44,120 bases of DNA from an uncultured Acidobacteriia bacterium (GTDB taxonomy: Bacteria > Acidobacteriota > Terriglobia > Bryobacterales > Bryobacteraceae), in contig CAIYDY010000146.1 in NCBI GenBank assembly GCA_903925015.1, forward strand, positions 1-44,120. Reading direction: 5' to 3'. The stretch's first letter is position 1. Every line of letters begins with the position of its first letter. Positions 33,445 through 41,909 of the stretch are shown here, one piece after another. The position numbers were made by a program, and so were the translations under genes. The notes under the pieces were generated by a model. That model did no database searches, was not told the origin of the DNA, and worked only from the letters and a program-made list of their open reading frames with translations.

Positions 33445-35706
33445 TCAGAATTGGTTGCACAGGCGGTGGCTGGCGATAACGGCCTGTCCGAGGGATAGCC
33501 CCCCATCGTTGGCCGGGACGCGGTGGTGGACGAACGCTTCAAATCCGGCTTGGCGCAACAGCGCTATGGTTTGACCCAACAAGCGGAGGTTTTGGAACGT
33601 GCCTCCGCTGAGGCATACCCGGTTCAGCCCGTGGTGGTCGCGGATACGGGTACAGCCATCGGCGACGATGTGGGCGACGGTGGAGTGGAACCGGGCGGAA
33701 ACGTCGGCAGGGGCTGTCCCGAGTCGCATTTCCCGGACAATGCAGGCGATGGTGGGGCGCAGGTCGACTTGGAACGGGATTAGGTCCGTGATCGCGAAGT
33801 CGTAGATGCCGCGGGCGTTGGATGCCACCATTTCGAGTTCAATGGCGGCCTGGCCCTCATAGGTTGTCTGGTGGCGGAGACCGATCAGTGAGGCGACGGC
33901 GTCGAAGAGTCGGCCGCAGGATGAGGTCTGCACGGTGTTGAGGTGCCGCTCCAGCATGGTTTCGACCACGCGGAGCTGCTCGGTGGGCACATCGCGGAAT
34001 AGAGGGAGCGACGGCTTCCGGTCAATGGTGCCGAACGTTGCCACGAGATAGGACAACGCGCTGCGCCACGGTTGACGGACGGCGGCGTCGGCTCCCGGCA
34101 AGGGGATGTTCGCGAGGTGGCCCGCGCGCTGGAAGTCCAGAAAGTTGCAGACGAGAAACTCACCGCCCCAAATATCGCCGTCCGTGCCGTAGCCCGTACC
34201 ATCGAGAGCGACGCCGATGACCGTGCCGTCGAGTCCGTTGTCGGCCATGCAACTGGCGATGTGGGCATGGTGGTGCTGGACTGCGATTGGTGGGAGACCG
34301 GAGTCGTGGAGGGCGAATCGGGTGCCGAGGTAGTTCGGATGCAGGTCGTGGGCGACGGCGGCCGGATGGACGCGGAAGAACCGTTGGACATGGGCGAGGG
34401 TTTCTCGGAAGAATTCCATGGTTTCGAGATTTTCGAGGTCGCCGATATGCTGGCTCAGGATGGCGTGGGTGCCTTTCGTGAGGCAGAAGGTGTTCTTCAG
34501 TTCCCCTCCGCAGGCGAGGACGGACGCTATCGGGTAGCGGAGGGTGATTGGCTCAGGGGCGTAACCCCGGGATCTTCGCACCGGATATTCACGGTCTTCA
34601 AAGACTTGGACGACGGAATCGTCGACCCGGGTTTGGATTGGGCGGTTGTGGAGGAGGAAATGGTCGGCCAAGGTGTGTAGGCGTGGCCATGCATCTTCGT
34701 TCCGGCTGACGATCGGCTCCTCGGCGAGATTGCCACTGGTCATGACGAGGGCGGGGAGCGAATCGTCGAAGAGCAGGTGGTGGAGCGGTGTGTACGGAAG
34801 CATTAGGCCGAGTCGGTTTTGTCCTGGGGCGACGCTTGCAGCAATGCCGGAATCCGGGATGGTGCTTAGCAGTACGATTGGTCGGCGGGGGCCTTCGAGC
34901 AATCCGCGTTCGGCGTCGGCGATTAGGCAAAACTGCTCGGCCACTTCGAGGGAACGCACCATGACGGCGAATGCCTTGCCGTTGAGACGCTTGCGTTCGC
35001 GGAGGCGGGCAACGGCGTCCTCGTTGGTGGCGTCGCAGACAAGGTGGAATCCCCCCAAACCCTTGACGGCGAGGATCTTGCCGGAAAGCAGCAGCTCGCG
35101 TGCGCGCGGAGGAATGTCGCATGGCGCTTCGCCGACCAGTTCCAGGCGAGGGCCGCATTCGGGGCAGGCATTGGGCTCGGCGTTGAATCGGCGGTCCGCG
35201 GGATCGGCGTACTCGGCTTGGCAGGCGGGGCAAAGCGGGAAGCCGGACATCGTGGTGGAGGAGCGGTCGTAGGGGACATCCTGAATGATGGAGAACCTGG
35301 GACCGCAGTTCGTGCAGTTGGTGAAGGGGTACTGGAAACGGCGGTTGGCCGGGTTGGTGAATTCGGCCAGGCATTCGGGGCAGGTGGCGATATCGGGCGG
35401 GACAAGGGTGGATGCGGTGAGTCCGTCGCCGAGGGATTGGCTCCCGTCGATCTGGAAGCCGAGGGTTCCTAATGGGGCTTGGTTGGAAACCGCCAGCTGG
35501 TCGATGCGTGCCAGCGGCGGGAGTTCCGTGCGCAGTGCGCGCAGGAAAGCATCAAGGCTGTCGGAACCGGCCTCGGCCTCGATGAAGACACCCTCGGAGG
35601 AGTTCCAGACGCGGCCACCGATGCCGTAGCGCAGGGCGGTCCGGTAAACAAAGGGCCGGAAGCCCACACCTTGGACGACACCCTGGAGTTCAATCCTGCA
35701 ACGCAT
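33445..35706 (-). CDS. hypF: HypF carbamoyltransferase (hydrogenase maturation)
   Basis: 753 residues; the start is the ATG at 35706, five bases after the protease stop (the frame is open to 35805 without need). Domains: acylphosphatase-like (1-88, GVVQGVGFRPFVYR), two zinc fingers with Cys at 109, 112, 131, 134 and 159, 162, 181, 184, a YrdC-like nucleotide-binding domain (about 200-385), and a Kae1-like carbamoyltransferase domain containing VQHHHAHIASCM and LDGTGYGTDGDIWGGEF. HypF uses carbamoyl phosphate and ATP to carbamoylate the C-terminal Cys of HypE, the source of the active-site cyanide. It ends the hydrogenase gene set proper. Confidence 0.95.
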   Translation of the reverse strand: MRCRIELQGVVQGVGFRPFVYRTALRYGIGGRVWNSSEGVFIEAEAGSDSLDAFLRALRTELPPLARIDQLAVSNQAPLGTLGFQIDGSQSLGDGLTASTLVPPDIATCPECLAEFTNPANRRFQYPFTNCTNCGPRFSIIQDVPYDRSSTTMSGFPLCPACQAEYADPADRRFNAEPNACPECGPRLELVGEAPCDIPPRARELLLSGKILAVKGLGGFHLVCDATNEDAVARLRERKRLNGKAFAVMVRSLEVAEQFCLIADAERGLLEGPRRPIVLLSTIPDSGIAASVAPGQNRLGLMLPYTPLHHLLFDDSLPALVMTSGNLAEEPIVSRNEDAWPRLHTLADHFLLHNRPIQTRVDDSVVQVFEDREYPVRRSRGYAPEPITLRYPIASVLACGGELKNTFCLTKGTHAILSQHIGDLENLETMEFFRETLAHVQRFFRVHPAAVAHDLHPNYLGTRFALHDSGLPPIAVQHHHAHIASCMADNGLDGTVIGVALDGTGYGTDGDIWGGEFLVCNFLDFQRAGHLANIPLPGADAAVRQPWRSALSYLVATFGTIDRKPSLPLFRDVPTEQLRVVETMLERHLNTVQTSSCGRLFDAVASLIGLRHQTTYEGQAAIELEMVASNARGIYDFAITDLIPFQVDLRPTIACIVREMRLGTAPADVSARFHSTVAHIVADGCTRIRDHHGLNRVCLSGGTFQNLRLLGQTIALLRQAGFEAFVHHRVPANDGGLSLGQAVIASHRLCNQF

Positions 35707-35711
35707 GCTCA

Positions 35712-36188
35712 CTATGCCTGGCTCCAGGTTTGCAGCTGTGCCACTGCGAGATCGAGCAGATGTGGCAACGCGGCGGCGACAGCCGGGGTCAATTCGGAGC
35801 CCCATTCGACCGATGCTGGCTGGATGCCCAGGACGACGACCTCGCCTGGCGATTCGCCCAGCAGCTCCAGCGCCACCATGAGGTCGGCGAATCCCAACTG
35901 GTGCACGGAGGGCTTGCCCGGAAGCCCGCGCAGTGCCGCACCTTCGAAACGGACGACGGTTCCGGGGAGTTCGCCGACGTCGACGGCGTCAACGACCAGG
36001 AGTCTGCGGGCAGACGAAATGTGGTGCAACAAACCCAGCCCCTGGGTGCCGCCGTCGAGCAGGACGGCGCCCATGGGAACGCGGGGGTCCACCTGAAGGA
36101 GGGCAATTGCGTGGACCCCCGCACCATCGTCGCAATGGACGAGGTTTCCAAGCCCTAGAACCGTTGCTTCCAGAAACAGTCCGGGCAT
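35712..36188 (-). CDS. hyaD: Hydrogenase maturation endopeptidase (HyaD/HupD type)
   Basis: 158 residues. The HyaD/HybD fold is recognisable from VLGLGNLVHCDDGAGVHAI at the start, LLVVDAVDVGELPGTVV in the middle and SVHQLGFADLM later. These hold the three nickel ligands of the family (acidic residue, Asp, His). The first position is Asp (DDG) where the best-known members have Glu (DEG). It removes the C-terminal peptide of the large subunit after nickel insertion. The ATG is directly adjacent to the stop of the cytochrome gene, and hypF starts five bases after its own stop. Confidence 0.9.
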   Translation of the reverse strand: MPGLFLEATVLGLGNLVHCDDGAGVHAIALLQVDPRVPMGAVLLDGGTQGLGLLHHISSARRLLVVDAVDVGELPGTVVRFEGAALRGLPGKPSVHQLGFADLMVALELLGESPGEVVVLGIQPASVEWGSELTPAVAAALPHLLDLAVAQLQTWSQA

Positions 36189-36974
36189 CTACTTCTTCAC
36201 CCCTTCTCCGCGGGAGGCCGCGATCGCTTGGTGGTCGTCCTCCTCGAGCTCCTCCACCGGGATGATCTTGTAGCCGGTGAAGATGCTGTCCATCAGGCCC
36301 CGTTTCTCCACTCCCGATACGGTCAGGCACATGTGGACGTGGATGATGCCGAACGCGATGAACACGAAGAGCAGGAGGAAGTGGACGAGGCGGATGTTTT
36401 GGATATTGAACAGCCGGGGAATCCAGCCGACGAGCGGCGTAAGGACCGGGCCATGGCTGAGCCAGTTGAACATCACCAAACCGGTGATCACCTCAACCAG
36501 CATCAGGAGGTAGATGCCCAGATAGGACACCGAGGCGATGGCGTTGTGTCCAACCTTCGGGACCGGTGTTGGCCGGACCAAGAAGTAGAACTTGACCATC
36601 TCCCACATTTCCGTCCACTGCTTCCGTTTCAACGGCAGCATGGCACCCAGGCGCGCCCAGCGGTCGCCTCCATAGAAGAGATAGAAGCGAATCAGCAGGA
36701 AGGCCATGAAGAGCATCGCCGCAACTTCATGGACAAACCGGATCCAGCCCATGAGGAAATAGGTGTTGGATTGCCCGATGATGAAAGGGTCGTGGATGTA
36801 GTAGCCGGTGAACGAGAGGATGCCGATGCAGAGCACCAGCCCCCAGTGGGCCACCCGCAACGGGTATTGCCAAACGTAGACGGCGACGGCGGGCCCCACT
36901 CGGAGCCGGGGATGGCTCTCCATCCGGGGCTGCCGCAGCGGGGTTTGTGGTAATTCCAGTTTCGATGCATGCAT
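36189..36974 (-). CDS. hyaC: Ni/Fe-hydrogenase b-type cytochrome subunit
   Basis: 261 residues with four main membrane helices (about 38-58, 78-103, 150-175 and 195-217). Candidate haem ligands are the histidines in RVAHWGLVL, RFVHEVAAM, RLVHFLLL and GIIHVHM. The spacing fits the HupC/HyaC cytochrome b561 family. It anchors the hydrogenase to the membrane and passes electrons to quinone. The hydrophilic N-terminus (about 30 residues) and the acidic C-terminal tail (EELEEDDHQ) are longer than essential. It lies 24 bases after the large subunit gene and abuts the protease gene. Confidence 0.93.
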   Translation of the reverse strand: MHASKLELPQTPLRQPRMESHPRLRVGPAVAVYVWQYPLRVAHWGLVLCIGILSFTGYYIHDPFIIGQSNTYFLMGWIRFVHEVAAMLFMAFLLIRFYLFYGGDRWARLGAMLPLKRKQWTEMWEMVKFYFLVRPTPVPKVGHNAIASVSYLGIYLLMLVEVITGLVMFNWLSHGPVLTPLVGWIPRLFNIQNIRLVHFLLLFVFIAFGIIHVHMCLTVSGVEKRGLMDSIFTGYKIIPVEELEEDDHQAIAASRGEGVKK

Positions 36975-36998
36975 GTTGGGCCTGCTTTCGTTCCGCGG

Positions 36999-38723
36999 CT
37001 ACGGGATCCTTGGAATGGTGTACTCCCGGCCCTGTGCGTCGACCACGTGGACGGCGCAGGCGATGCAGGGGTCGAAGGAATGGATGGTGCGCAGGATCTC
37101 CAAGGGTCGGTTGGGGTCGGCGACTGGAGTGTTCAGCAATGCCGCCTCATAAGCTCCGCGTTGCCCCTTGGAGTCGCGCGGTCCGGCATTCCAAGTGGTG
37201 GGAACCACGGCTTGGTAGTTCTTGATGGCCTTCCCTTCGATTTCTACCCAGTGTCCGAGTGCGCCCCGTGGTGCCTCATGAAATCCCACGCCGGATGCGG
37301 AGTTGGGCCAGGATGAGGGGTCCCAGCGGACTGGATTGAAGATGGCGGTCTTGCCATGGGCCAGGTTGTCATCCAGTTGGTTGACCCAGCTCTCCAGCTG
37401 CCGGGCCATGAGCTGGGATTCGAGCGCGCGGGCGGCGATGCGTCCCAAGGTGGAGAACAGGACGGTTGGGGGGGCGTTGAGGGCTTTCAGGACGCCGTCG
37501 ATGGAGTCCTTGATTTCCTTCTTTCCCGAGGCATAGCCCACAACCATGCGGGCAAGGGGACCGACTTCCATGGGTTTGCCGTCGTATCTCGGGGCTTTGA
37601 GCCATGAGTACTTGGCATCGACATCCAGATGGTCGAAGGGTGCCTTCGGGCCGCTGTATTTCGGGAAGGTTTCGCCGATGGCGGGATGCTTGCCGCCTGT
37701 CTCGTCCAGATTGCCTCCGCTCGAATACTCGTACCAGGAATGGGCAACGGACTCGGTGATTTTGTGTGGATCGACGGGGAGGACGCGGGAGAGATCCCGG
37801 CCCATGACGATCCCGCGCGGGAAGAGGAATGTCTTGGGGTCGCTTTGGTCGCCCGAGGAGTAGTCGCCATAGGCCAGGAAGTTGCCAAGGCCTTCACCGC
37901 GCGTGAACCAGTCCTTGTAGAGCGGGGCGATGGCGAGTACGTCGGGGATGTAGTAGTCGTTGACGAACTTGAGGGCACCGCGGACGAGGTCGCGCATGAA
38001 GATGATACGCTCCGGGGTGATGACGGCGGCGGGCTCGTTGGGGTCCATGGCCGTGGACATGCCGCCGACGAGGAATGACTGGGGGTGGGGATTCTTGCCG
38101 CCGAGGACGGCATGGATGCGGATGAAGTCCTTCTGCCATGCCAGCGCCTCCAGGTAGTGGGCCACGGCCATCAGATTGACTTCGGGCGGCAGGGTGTAGG
38201 CGGGGTGGCCCCAGTATCCGCTGGCGAAAAGGCTGAGCTGGCCGCTATCGACCACGGCCTTGACGCGGGACTGCACGCCCTTGAAGTAGATGGCGCTCGA
38301 CTTTTCGCAATTCGAGATCGATTGCGCCAGCGAGGAGGTCCTGGCCGGATCGGCCTTGAGTGCGGCGGCGACATCGACCCAGTCCAAGGCGTGGAGGTGG
38401 TAAAAGTGAACGACGTGGTCCTGCACCATCTGCGCGCCCGCGATCAGGTTGCGCACGAGCTTGGCGTTTTCGGGGACGTCAATCTTGAGTGCGTCCTCCA
38501 CGGCGCGCACGCTGGCGATGGCATGGACCATGGTGCAGACGCCGCAGATGCGCTGGGCCCAGATCCAGGCCTCGCGGGGATCGCGGCCTTTGAGGATCAT
38601 TTCGATGCCACGAAACATGGTTCCGGAGCTCCAGGCATCAGTAAGTTTGCCGCCTTCGAGGTTGGCCTCGATGCGCAGGTGGCCTTCGATTCGGCTTACG
38701 GGATCGACAACGATGCGTGCCAT
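36999..38723 (-). CDS. hyaB: [NiFe]-hydrogenase large subunit, group 1
   Basis: 574 residues. The active-site cysteines are Cys60 and Cys63 (RICGVCTMVH) and Cys553 and Cys556 (DPCIACAVH). After His559 there are 15 residues (VVDAQGREYTIPRIP) that the maturation protease should remove. N-terminal motifs (VDPVSRIEGHLRIE) and LARMVVGYASGKKE are typical of group 1 membrane-bound uptake enzymes. The subunit binds Ni-Fe(CN)2CO and oxidises or produces H2. Only one base separates its ATG from the stop of the small subunit gene. Confidence 0.96.
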   Translation of the reverse strand: MARIVVDPVSRIEGHLRIEANLEGGKLTDAWSSGTMFRGIEMILKGRDPREAWIWAQRICGVCTMVHAIASVRAVEDALKIDVPENAKLVRNLIAGAQMVQDHVVHFYHLHALDWVDVAAALKADPARTSSLAQSISNCEKSSAIYFKGVQSRVKAVVDSGQLSLFASGYWGHPAYTLPPEVNLMAVAHYLEALAWQKDFIRIHAVLGGKNPHPQSFLVGGMSTAMDPNEPAAVITPERIIFMRDLVRGALKFVNDYYIPDVLAIAPLYKDWFTRGEGLGNFLAYGDYSSGDQSDPKTFLFPRGIVMGRDLSRVLPVDPHKITESVAHSWYEYSSGGNLDETGGKHPAIGETFPKYSGPKAPFDHLDVDAKYSWLKAPRYDGKPMEVGPLARMVVGYASGKKEIKDSIDGVLKALNAPPTVLFSTLGRIAARALESQLMARQLESWVNQLDDNLAHGKTAIFNPVRWDPSSWPNSASGVGFHEAPRGALGHWVEIEGKAIKNYQAVVPTTWNAGPRDSKGQRGAYEAALLNTPVADPNRPLEILRTIHSFDPCIACAVHVVDAQGREYTIPRIP

Positions 38724-38724
38724 G

Positions 38725-39852
38725 TCAGTTTTCCTTTCCTGCGGTGGTTTCCGGATTGGGGGCGGGTGTGTTTATGGCTTCGACGGGGTAGGGAACCGGT
38801 TTTATGGTGCGGACGAGCCCGTGGATGGTGACGCCGACCAAGGCGCTGCCCAGCAAACCCGCGCCGATGTGGCTGGCGGATGCCTCCACACCGAAGCCGT
38901 GGACCATGGGAAGGCGGTCGTAGAAGGGCGACATGTTGTCCCAGAAGCGCGGGGAGGCGCAGGCGATGCAGCCGTGCCCGGCCCGGATGGGCCAACTGGT
39001 ATGGTCGTTCCACTGAACGATGGGGCAATTGAAGTTGGCCTCGGGGCCCTTGCAACCCATTTTGTAGAGGCACCAGCCCTTTTTGTGGCCGTCATCGCCC
39101 CACTCGGTGACGAAGCGACCGGCGTCGAAGTGCGCGCGGCGCTCGCATTGGTCGTGGATGATCCGTCCGTAGGCGAACAGGGGCCGGTTGTACTGGTCCA
39201 AATCGGGGAGGTCGTGGAAGGTGAGGTAGTGGACCAGGACGGCGGCGGTATTGACCGGATTGTGGGGGCAGCCGGACATGTTGATGACCTTGATCCCCGG
39301 CACAGCCTCATGGACGCCGAGTGCCCCGGTTGGATTCGGACTGGATCGGACGAGGCCGCCATCAAAGGCACAGGCACCGACGGCGATGGTGGCGGCGGCG
39401 TTGGAACACATTTGCGTGGCGATGTCGAGCGCGGTGCGGCCGCCGATGGTGCAGTACATTCCGTCGTCGGCAGTCGGGATGGCACCTTCCACGACGACGA
39501 TGTACTTGCCCTTTTCCTCCTTGGCGACACGGTCGAGTACCTTGTTTGCGGCGTCACCGGCTCCGGCCATGACCACTTCGTGGTATTCCCACGAGAGCAG
39601 GTCGAGGACTACATCGGCCACGTCCGGATGGCTGGAGCGCAGCATCGATTCCGAGCAGCCGGTGCAGTCCTGGAACGGGAGCCAGACCAGGACGGGTTTT
39701 CTGGCCTTGGTGACGGCGGCCATTGTTTGGGCGAGGTATCGGTCTGGCAGCGCCAAGGTACCGAGCATGGCGGTGCAGAATTTCACAAGTTGGCGGCGGG
39801 ACACTCCCCGGTTTGCGAGTGACTGGCCAAGTGTGGTGTCGGTTGCGAGCAT
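38725..39852 (-). CDS. hyaA: [NiFe]-hydrogenase small subunit with Tat leader
   Basis: 375 residues. A Tat leader is present (SRRQLVKF, residues 18-25, then a hydrophobic run), so the dimer is exported folded to the periplasmic face. Proximal cluster ligands are Cys63 and Cys66 (DCTGCSE), Cys161 (GACAFDGG) and Cys195 (SGCP). The two extra Cys of oxygen-tolerant enzymes are absent: Gly65 and Gly166 stand there. The distal and medial cluster ligands are in IIHDQCERRAHFD, WCLYKMGCKGP, NFNCPIVQWN and GHGCIACASPRFWD. A C-terminal membrane helix (about 325-348) provides the anchor. AGGAGG overlaps the hypB stop. Confidence 0.95.
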   Translation of the reverse strand: MLATDTTLGQSLANRGVSRRQLVKFCTAMLGTLALPDRYLAQTMAAVTKARKPVLVWLPFQDCTGCSESMLRSSHPDVADVVLDLLSWEYHEVVMAGAGDAANKVLDRVAKEEKGKYIVVVEGAIPTADDGMYCTIGGRTALDIATQMCSNAAATIAVGACAFDGGLVRSSPNPTGALGVHEAVPGIKVINMSGCPHNPVNTAAVLVHYLTFHDLPDLDQYNRPLFAYGRIIHDQCERRAHFDAGRFVTEWGDDGHKKGWCLYKMGCKGPEANFNCPIVQWNDHTSWPIRAGHGCIACASPRFWDNMSPFYDRLPMVHGFGVEASASHIGAGLLGSALVGVTIHGLVRTIKPVPYPVEAINTPAPNPETTAGKEN

Positions 39853-39864
39853 GGCGACCTCCTA
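39853..39864 (-). promoter_or_regulatory. Ribosome-binding site overlapping the hypB stop
   Basis: The hypB stop TAG is embedded in TAGGAGG, which serves as the Shine-Dalgarno site five bases before the small-subunit ATG at 39852. It is the strongest such site in the operon and should favour structural-subunit synthesis over that of the maturation factors. Confidence 0.75.
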
Positions 39865-40563
39865 AACGAACGTGGTTTGCAGATGGGCTTCTTCGTGATT
39901 TGGGGAAAAGTGGCGCTTGGCGATGCGACGCCGCTCCAGCCAAGCCATCCAGTCCCCGAACCCTTCGCCGGTGAGCGAAGAGCACTGGATGATGTGTATG
40001 TCGGGGTTGATGGTCCGGGCATACTCGCACGCAAGCTCCGGTTGGAAGGGGACGTAGGGCAGCAGGTCCACTTTGTTGAGGATCATGAGCTCCGCCTTGC
40101 GGAAGATTCCCGGGTATTTCATGGGCTTGTCCTCGCCCTCGGCGACGCTGAGGACGACGACCTTGCCGTCCTCGCCCAGGTCGTAACTGGTGGGACAGAC
40201 CAAATTGCCCACGTTTTCAATGAACAGGTAGTCGAATTCCTTGAAGCGCCATTCCCACAGATGGCTCTCGACCATACGGGCGTCCAGGTGGCAGGCTCCG
40301 CCTGTGGTGATCTGTTGGACCGGGAAACCGTGGCGGGCTAGTCGGATGGCGTCGTTTTCGGTCTGGATGTCCCCGGTCAGAACGGCGGCACTGGTGCCGG
40401 ATGGCAGCAGTTGCAGCGTCCGTTCCAGGAATGCGGTCTTGCCTGCACCGGGGGATCCGATGAAGTTCAGAGTGAGGGTGCCGACGATTTCCAGTCTGGA
40501 TCGGACACCGGCTGCGACCCGGTCATTCTCACTGAGGACCTTGCGTTCGATTGGGTGGATCAT
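39862..40563 (-). CDS. hypB: HypB nickel-dependent GTPase
   Basis: 233 residues from the ATG at 40563, which overlaps the hypA stop as ATGA. The P-loop is GSPGAGKT (36-43); GDIQTEND (64-71) follows, and the metal-binding pair is Cys91-His92 (GGACHLDA). Later GTPase motifs are LFIENVGNLVCP and NKVDLLPYV. It uses GTP to drive nickel delivery to the large subunit with HypA. It lacks the N-terminal His-rich or CxxCGC nickel-storage segment seen in some members. Because its partner HypA here has no zinc ribbon, the HypA-HypB contact may be altered. Confidence 0.95.
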   Translation of the reverse strand: MIHPIERKVLSENDRVAAGVRSRLEIVGTLTLNFIGSPGAGKTAFLERTLQLLPSGTSAAVLTGDIQTENDAIRLARHGFPVQQITTGGACHLDARMVESHLWEWRFKEFDYLFIENVGNLVCPTSYDLGEDGKVVVLSVAEGEDKPMKYPGIFRKAELMILNKVDLLPYVPFQPELACEYARTINPDIHIIQCSSLTGEGFGDWMAWLERRRIAKRHFSPNHEEAHLQTTFV

Positions 40564-40820
40564 TGTATTGCCTCCAGTTCGTCCAGTTCCAGCCAGGCGA
40601 TATCGAGTTCGTCGTTTTCTGCCGCTTCCACGTGCAATTCGAGCGGGGCTTGGGAGGAGCCCGCCACCATGGCGTCGAAGCAAAACTGCAGGGAATCGCC
40701 ATCGACTCCCGCGAAGCGCCCGATCCGGACTGCGACTTTGGTGGGGCGGCATCCCGGATGGATGATCCGCTCCCTTTCAACCGCTTCGAGGATGGAACAG
40801 GCAATTCCCATTTCATGCAT
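40560..40820 (-). CDS. hypA: HypA-type nickel chaperone lacking its zinc ribbon
   Basis: 86 residues against about 113-118 for usual HypA. The N-terminus MHEMGIACSILEAVERE keeps the nickel-ligating His2 and Glu3, and the nickel-domain core RIGRFAGVDGDSLQFCFDAMV is normal. After LELHVEAA the usual zinc-binding segment with two CxxC pairs is absent; the sequence goes directly to NDELDIAWLELDELEA, which corresponds to the last strand of HypA. No CxxC pair appears in any frame nearby and the frame ends in the expected ATGA overlap with hypB, so this looks like a clean internal deletion, not a frameshift. Confidence 0.87.
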   Translation of the reverse strand: MHEMGIACSILEAVERERIIHPGCRPTKVAVRIGRFAGVDGDSLQFCFDAMVAGSSQAPLELHVEAAENDELDIAWLELDELEAIQ

Positions 40821-40832
40821 GGTGGAATCCGT

Positions 40833-41909
40833 TCAACAGATGCGGGGCAGCTGGTCGCCCGGCAGCAGATCGACGATCTTGGTGGATCCGAAGGCGGTTT
40901 TCATGGTGACCATGCCGGGATTGCCCAAAACCGCAGTGCCGATGATGGCGGCGTCGGTACCCAGGGGGTGCTTGCGCATCGCGGCCAAGATCCGGTCGGC
41001 AGCTTCCGGGGCCACGACAGCGACCAGTTTTCCTTCGTTGGCCACGTACATCGGATCCAGTCCAAGAAGTTCGCAGGCACCGCGAACTTGGTCGCGGACA
41101 GGAATTTTTGCCTCGACGACCTGGATGCCGACGCCCGAGGCATCTGCCAGCTCATTCAGCGTGCTTGAAAGACCACCGCGGGTGGGATCGCGCATGCAGC
41201 GGATGGCATCGGAACCGGGCGGCAAGGCCGCGAGCATGTCGGCTACGAGCCCATGCAGGGGGGCCGAATCACTGAGAATCGTCGTGTCAAACTGCAATCC
41301 CTCGCGGCTGGAAAGGATGGCAATGCCATGGTCGCCGATGAAACCGCTGAGGATGACAACATCGCCCGGTCGTACGGCGTTGGCGGACATGCGGATGCCG
41401 GATGGCACAATGCCAATGCCGGTGGTGGTGATAAAAACGCCGTCACCCTTGCCCCGTTGGACTACCTTTGTGTCACCGGTGACGATCATGACGCCGGCGG
41501 ATTCGGCGGCGACGGCCATGGATTCTGCAACCCGGCGAAGGGTTTCGATGGGCAGTCCCTCCTCCACGATGAAGGCTGCGCCGATGTAGAGCGGCATGGC
41601 CCCGGACATGGCAAGATCGTTGACGGTGCCGTGGATTGCCAGTGAACCGATGTCGCCACCGGGGAAGAAGAGTGGTTGGACGACAAAGGAATCGGTGGTG
41701 AAGGCGACCTGCGAACCGCCAATGGGGAAGACAGCCTGGTCGTCCAGACGGTCGAGTACGGGGTTGGAAAAGCGCCGCAGGAAGACGTCGCGCAGCAGGT
41801 TCGCGCTGAGCCGCCCGCCGCTGCCGTGGCCAAGGACGATGCGGTCGTGCGCGGCCACCGGAAGGGGGCAGGTGAACACCAGTTCTTCGCGTTGGAGCAG
41901 TTTAGACAT
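40833..41909 (-). CDS. hypE: HypE thiocarboxamide dehydratase
   Basis: 358 residues from the ATG at 41909, 8 bases inside the end of hypD. PurM-like features: [56 protein letters not shown] and [18 protein letters not shown]. The essential C-terminal Cys is present (LPRIC at the very end), where HypF places the carbamoyl group that is dehydrated to the cyanide precursor. It passes CN to the HypC-HypD complex. The frame continues upstream to 42110, but that is antisense or overlapping hypD and is not needed. Confidence 0.95.
   Translation of the reverse strand: MSKLLQREELVFTCPLPVAAHDRIVLGHGSGGRLSANLLRDVFLRRFSNPVLDRLDDQAVFPIGGSQVAFTTDSFVVQPLFFPGGDIGSLAIHGTVNDLAMSGAMPLYIGAAFIVEEGLPIETLRRVAESMAVAAESAGVMIVTGDTKVVQRGKGDGVFITTTGIGIVPSGIRMSANAVRPGDVVILSGFIGDHGIAILSSREGLQFDTTILSDSAPLHGLVADMLAALPPGSDAIRCMRDPTRGGLSSTLNELADASGVGIQVVEAKIPVRDQVRGACELLGLDPMYVANEGKLVAVVAPEAADRILAAMRKHPLGTDAAIIGTAVLGNPGMVTMKTAFGSTKIVDLLPGDQLPRIC

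Noticed and set aside
33413-33460. Longer start for the LigB-family gene at 33460
   Set aside because: Adds 16 residues ahead of the conserved MTPTLFVSHGSP start and overlaps hypF.
38449-39822. A 457-codon plus-strand frame opposite the hydrogenase subunits
   Set aside because: Overlaps two certain genes; composition is typical of antisense frames.
40411-41589. A 392-codon plus-strand frame opposite hypB, hypA and hypE
   Set aside because: Ser/Arg/Pro-rich nonsense composition; the opposite strand encodes conserved Hyp proteins.
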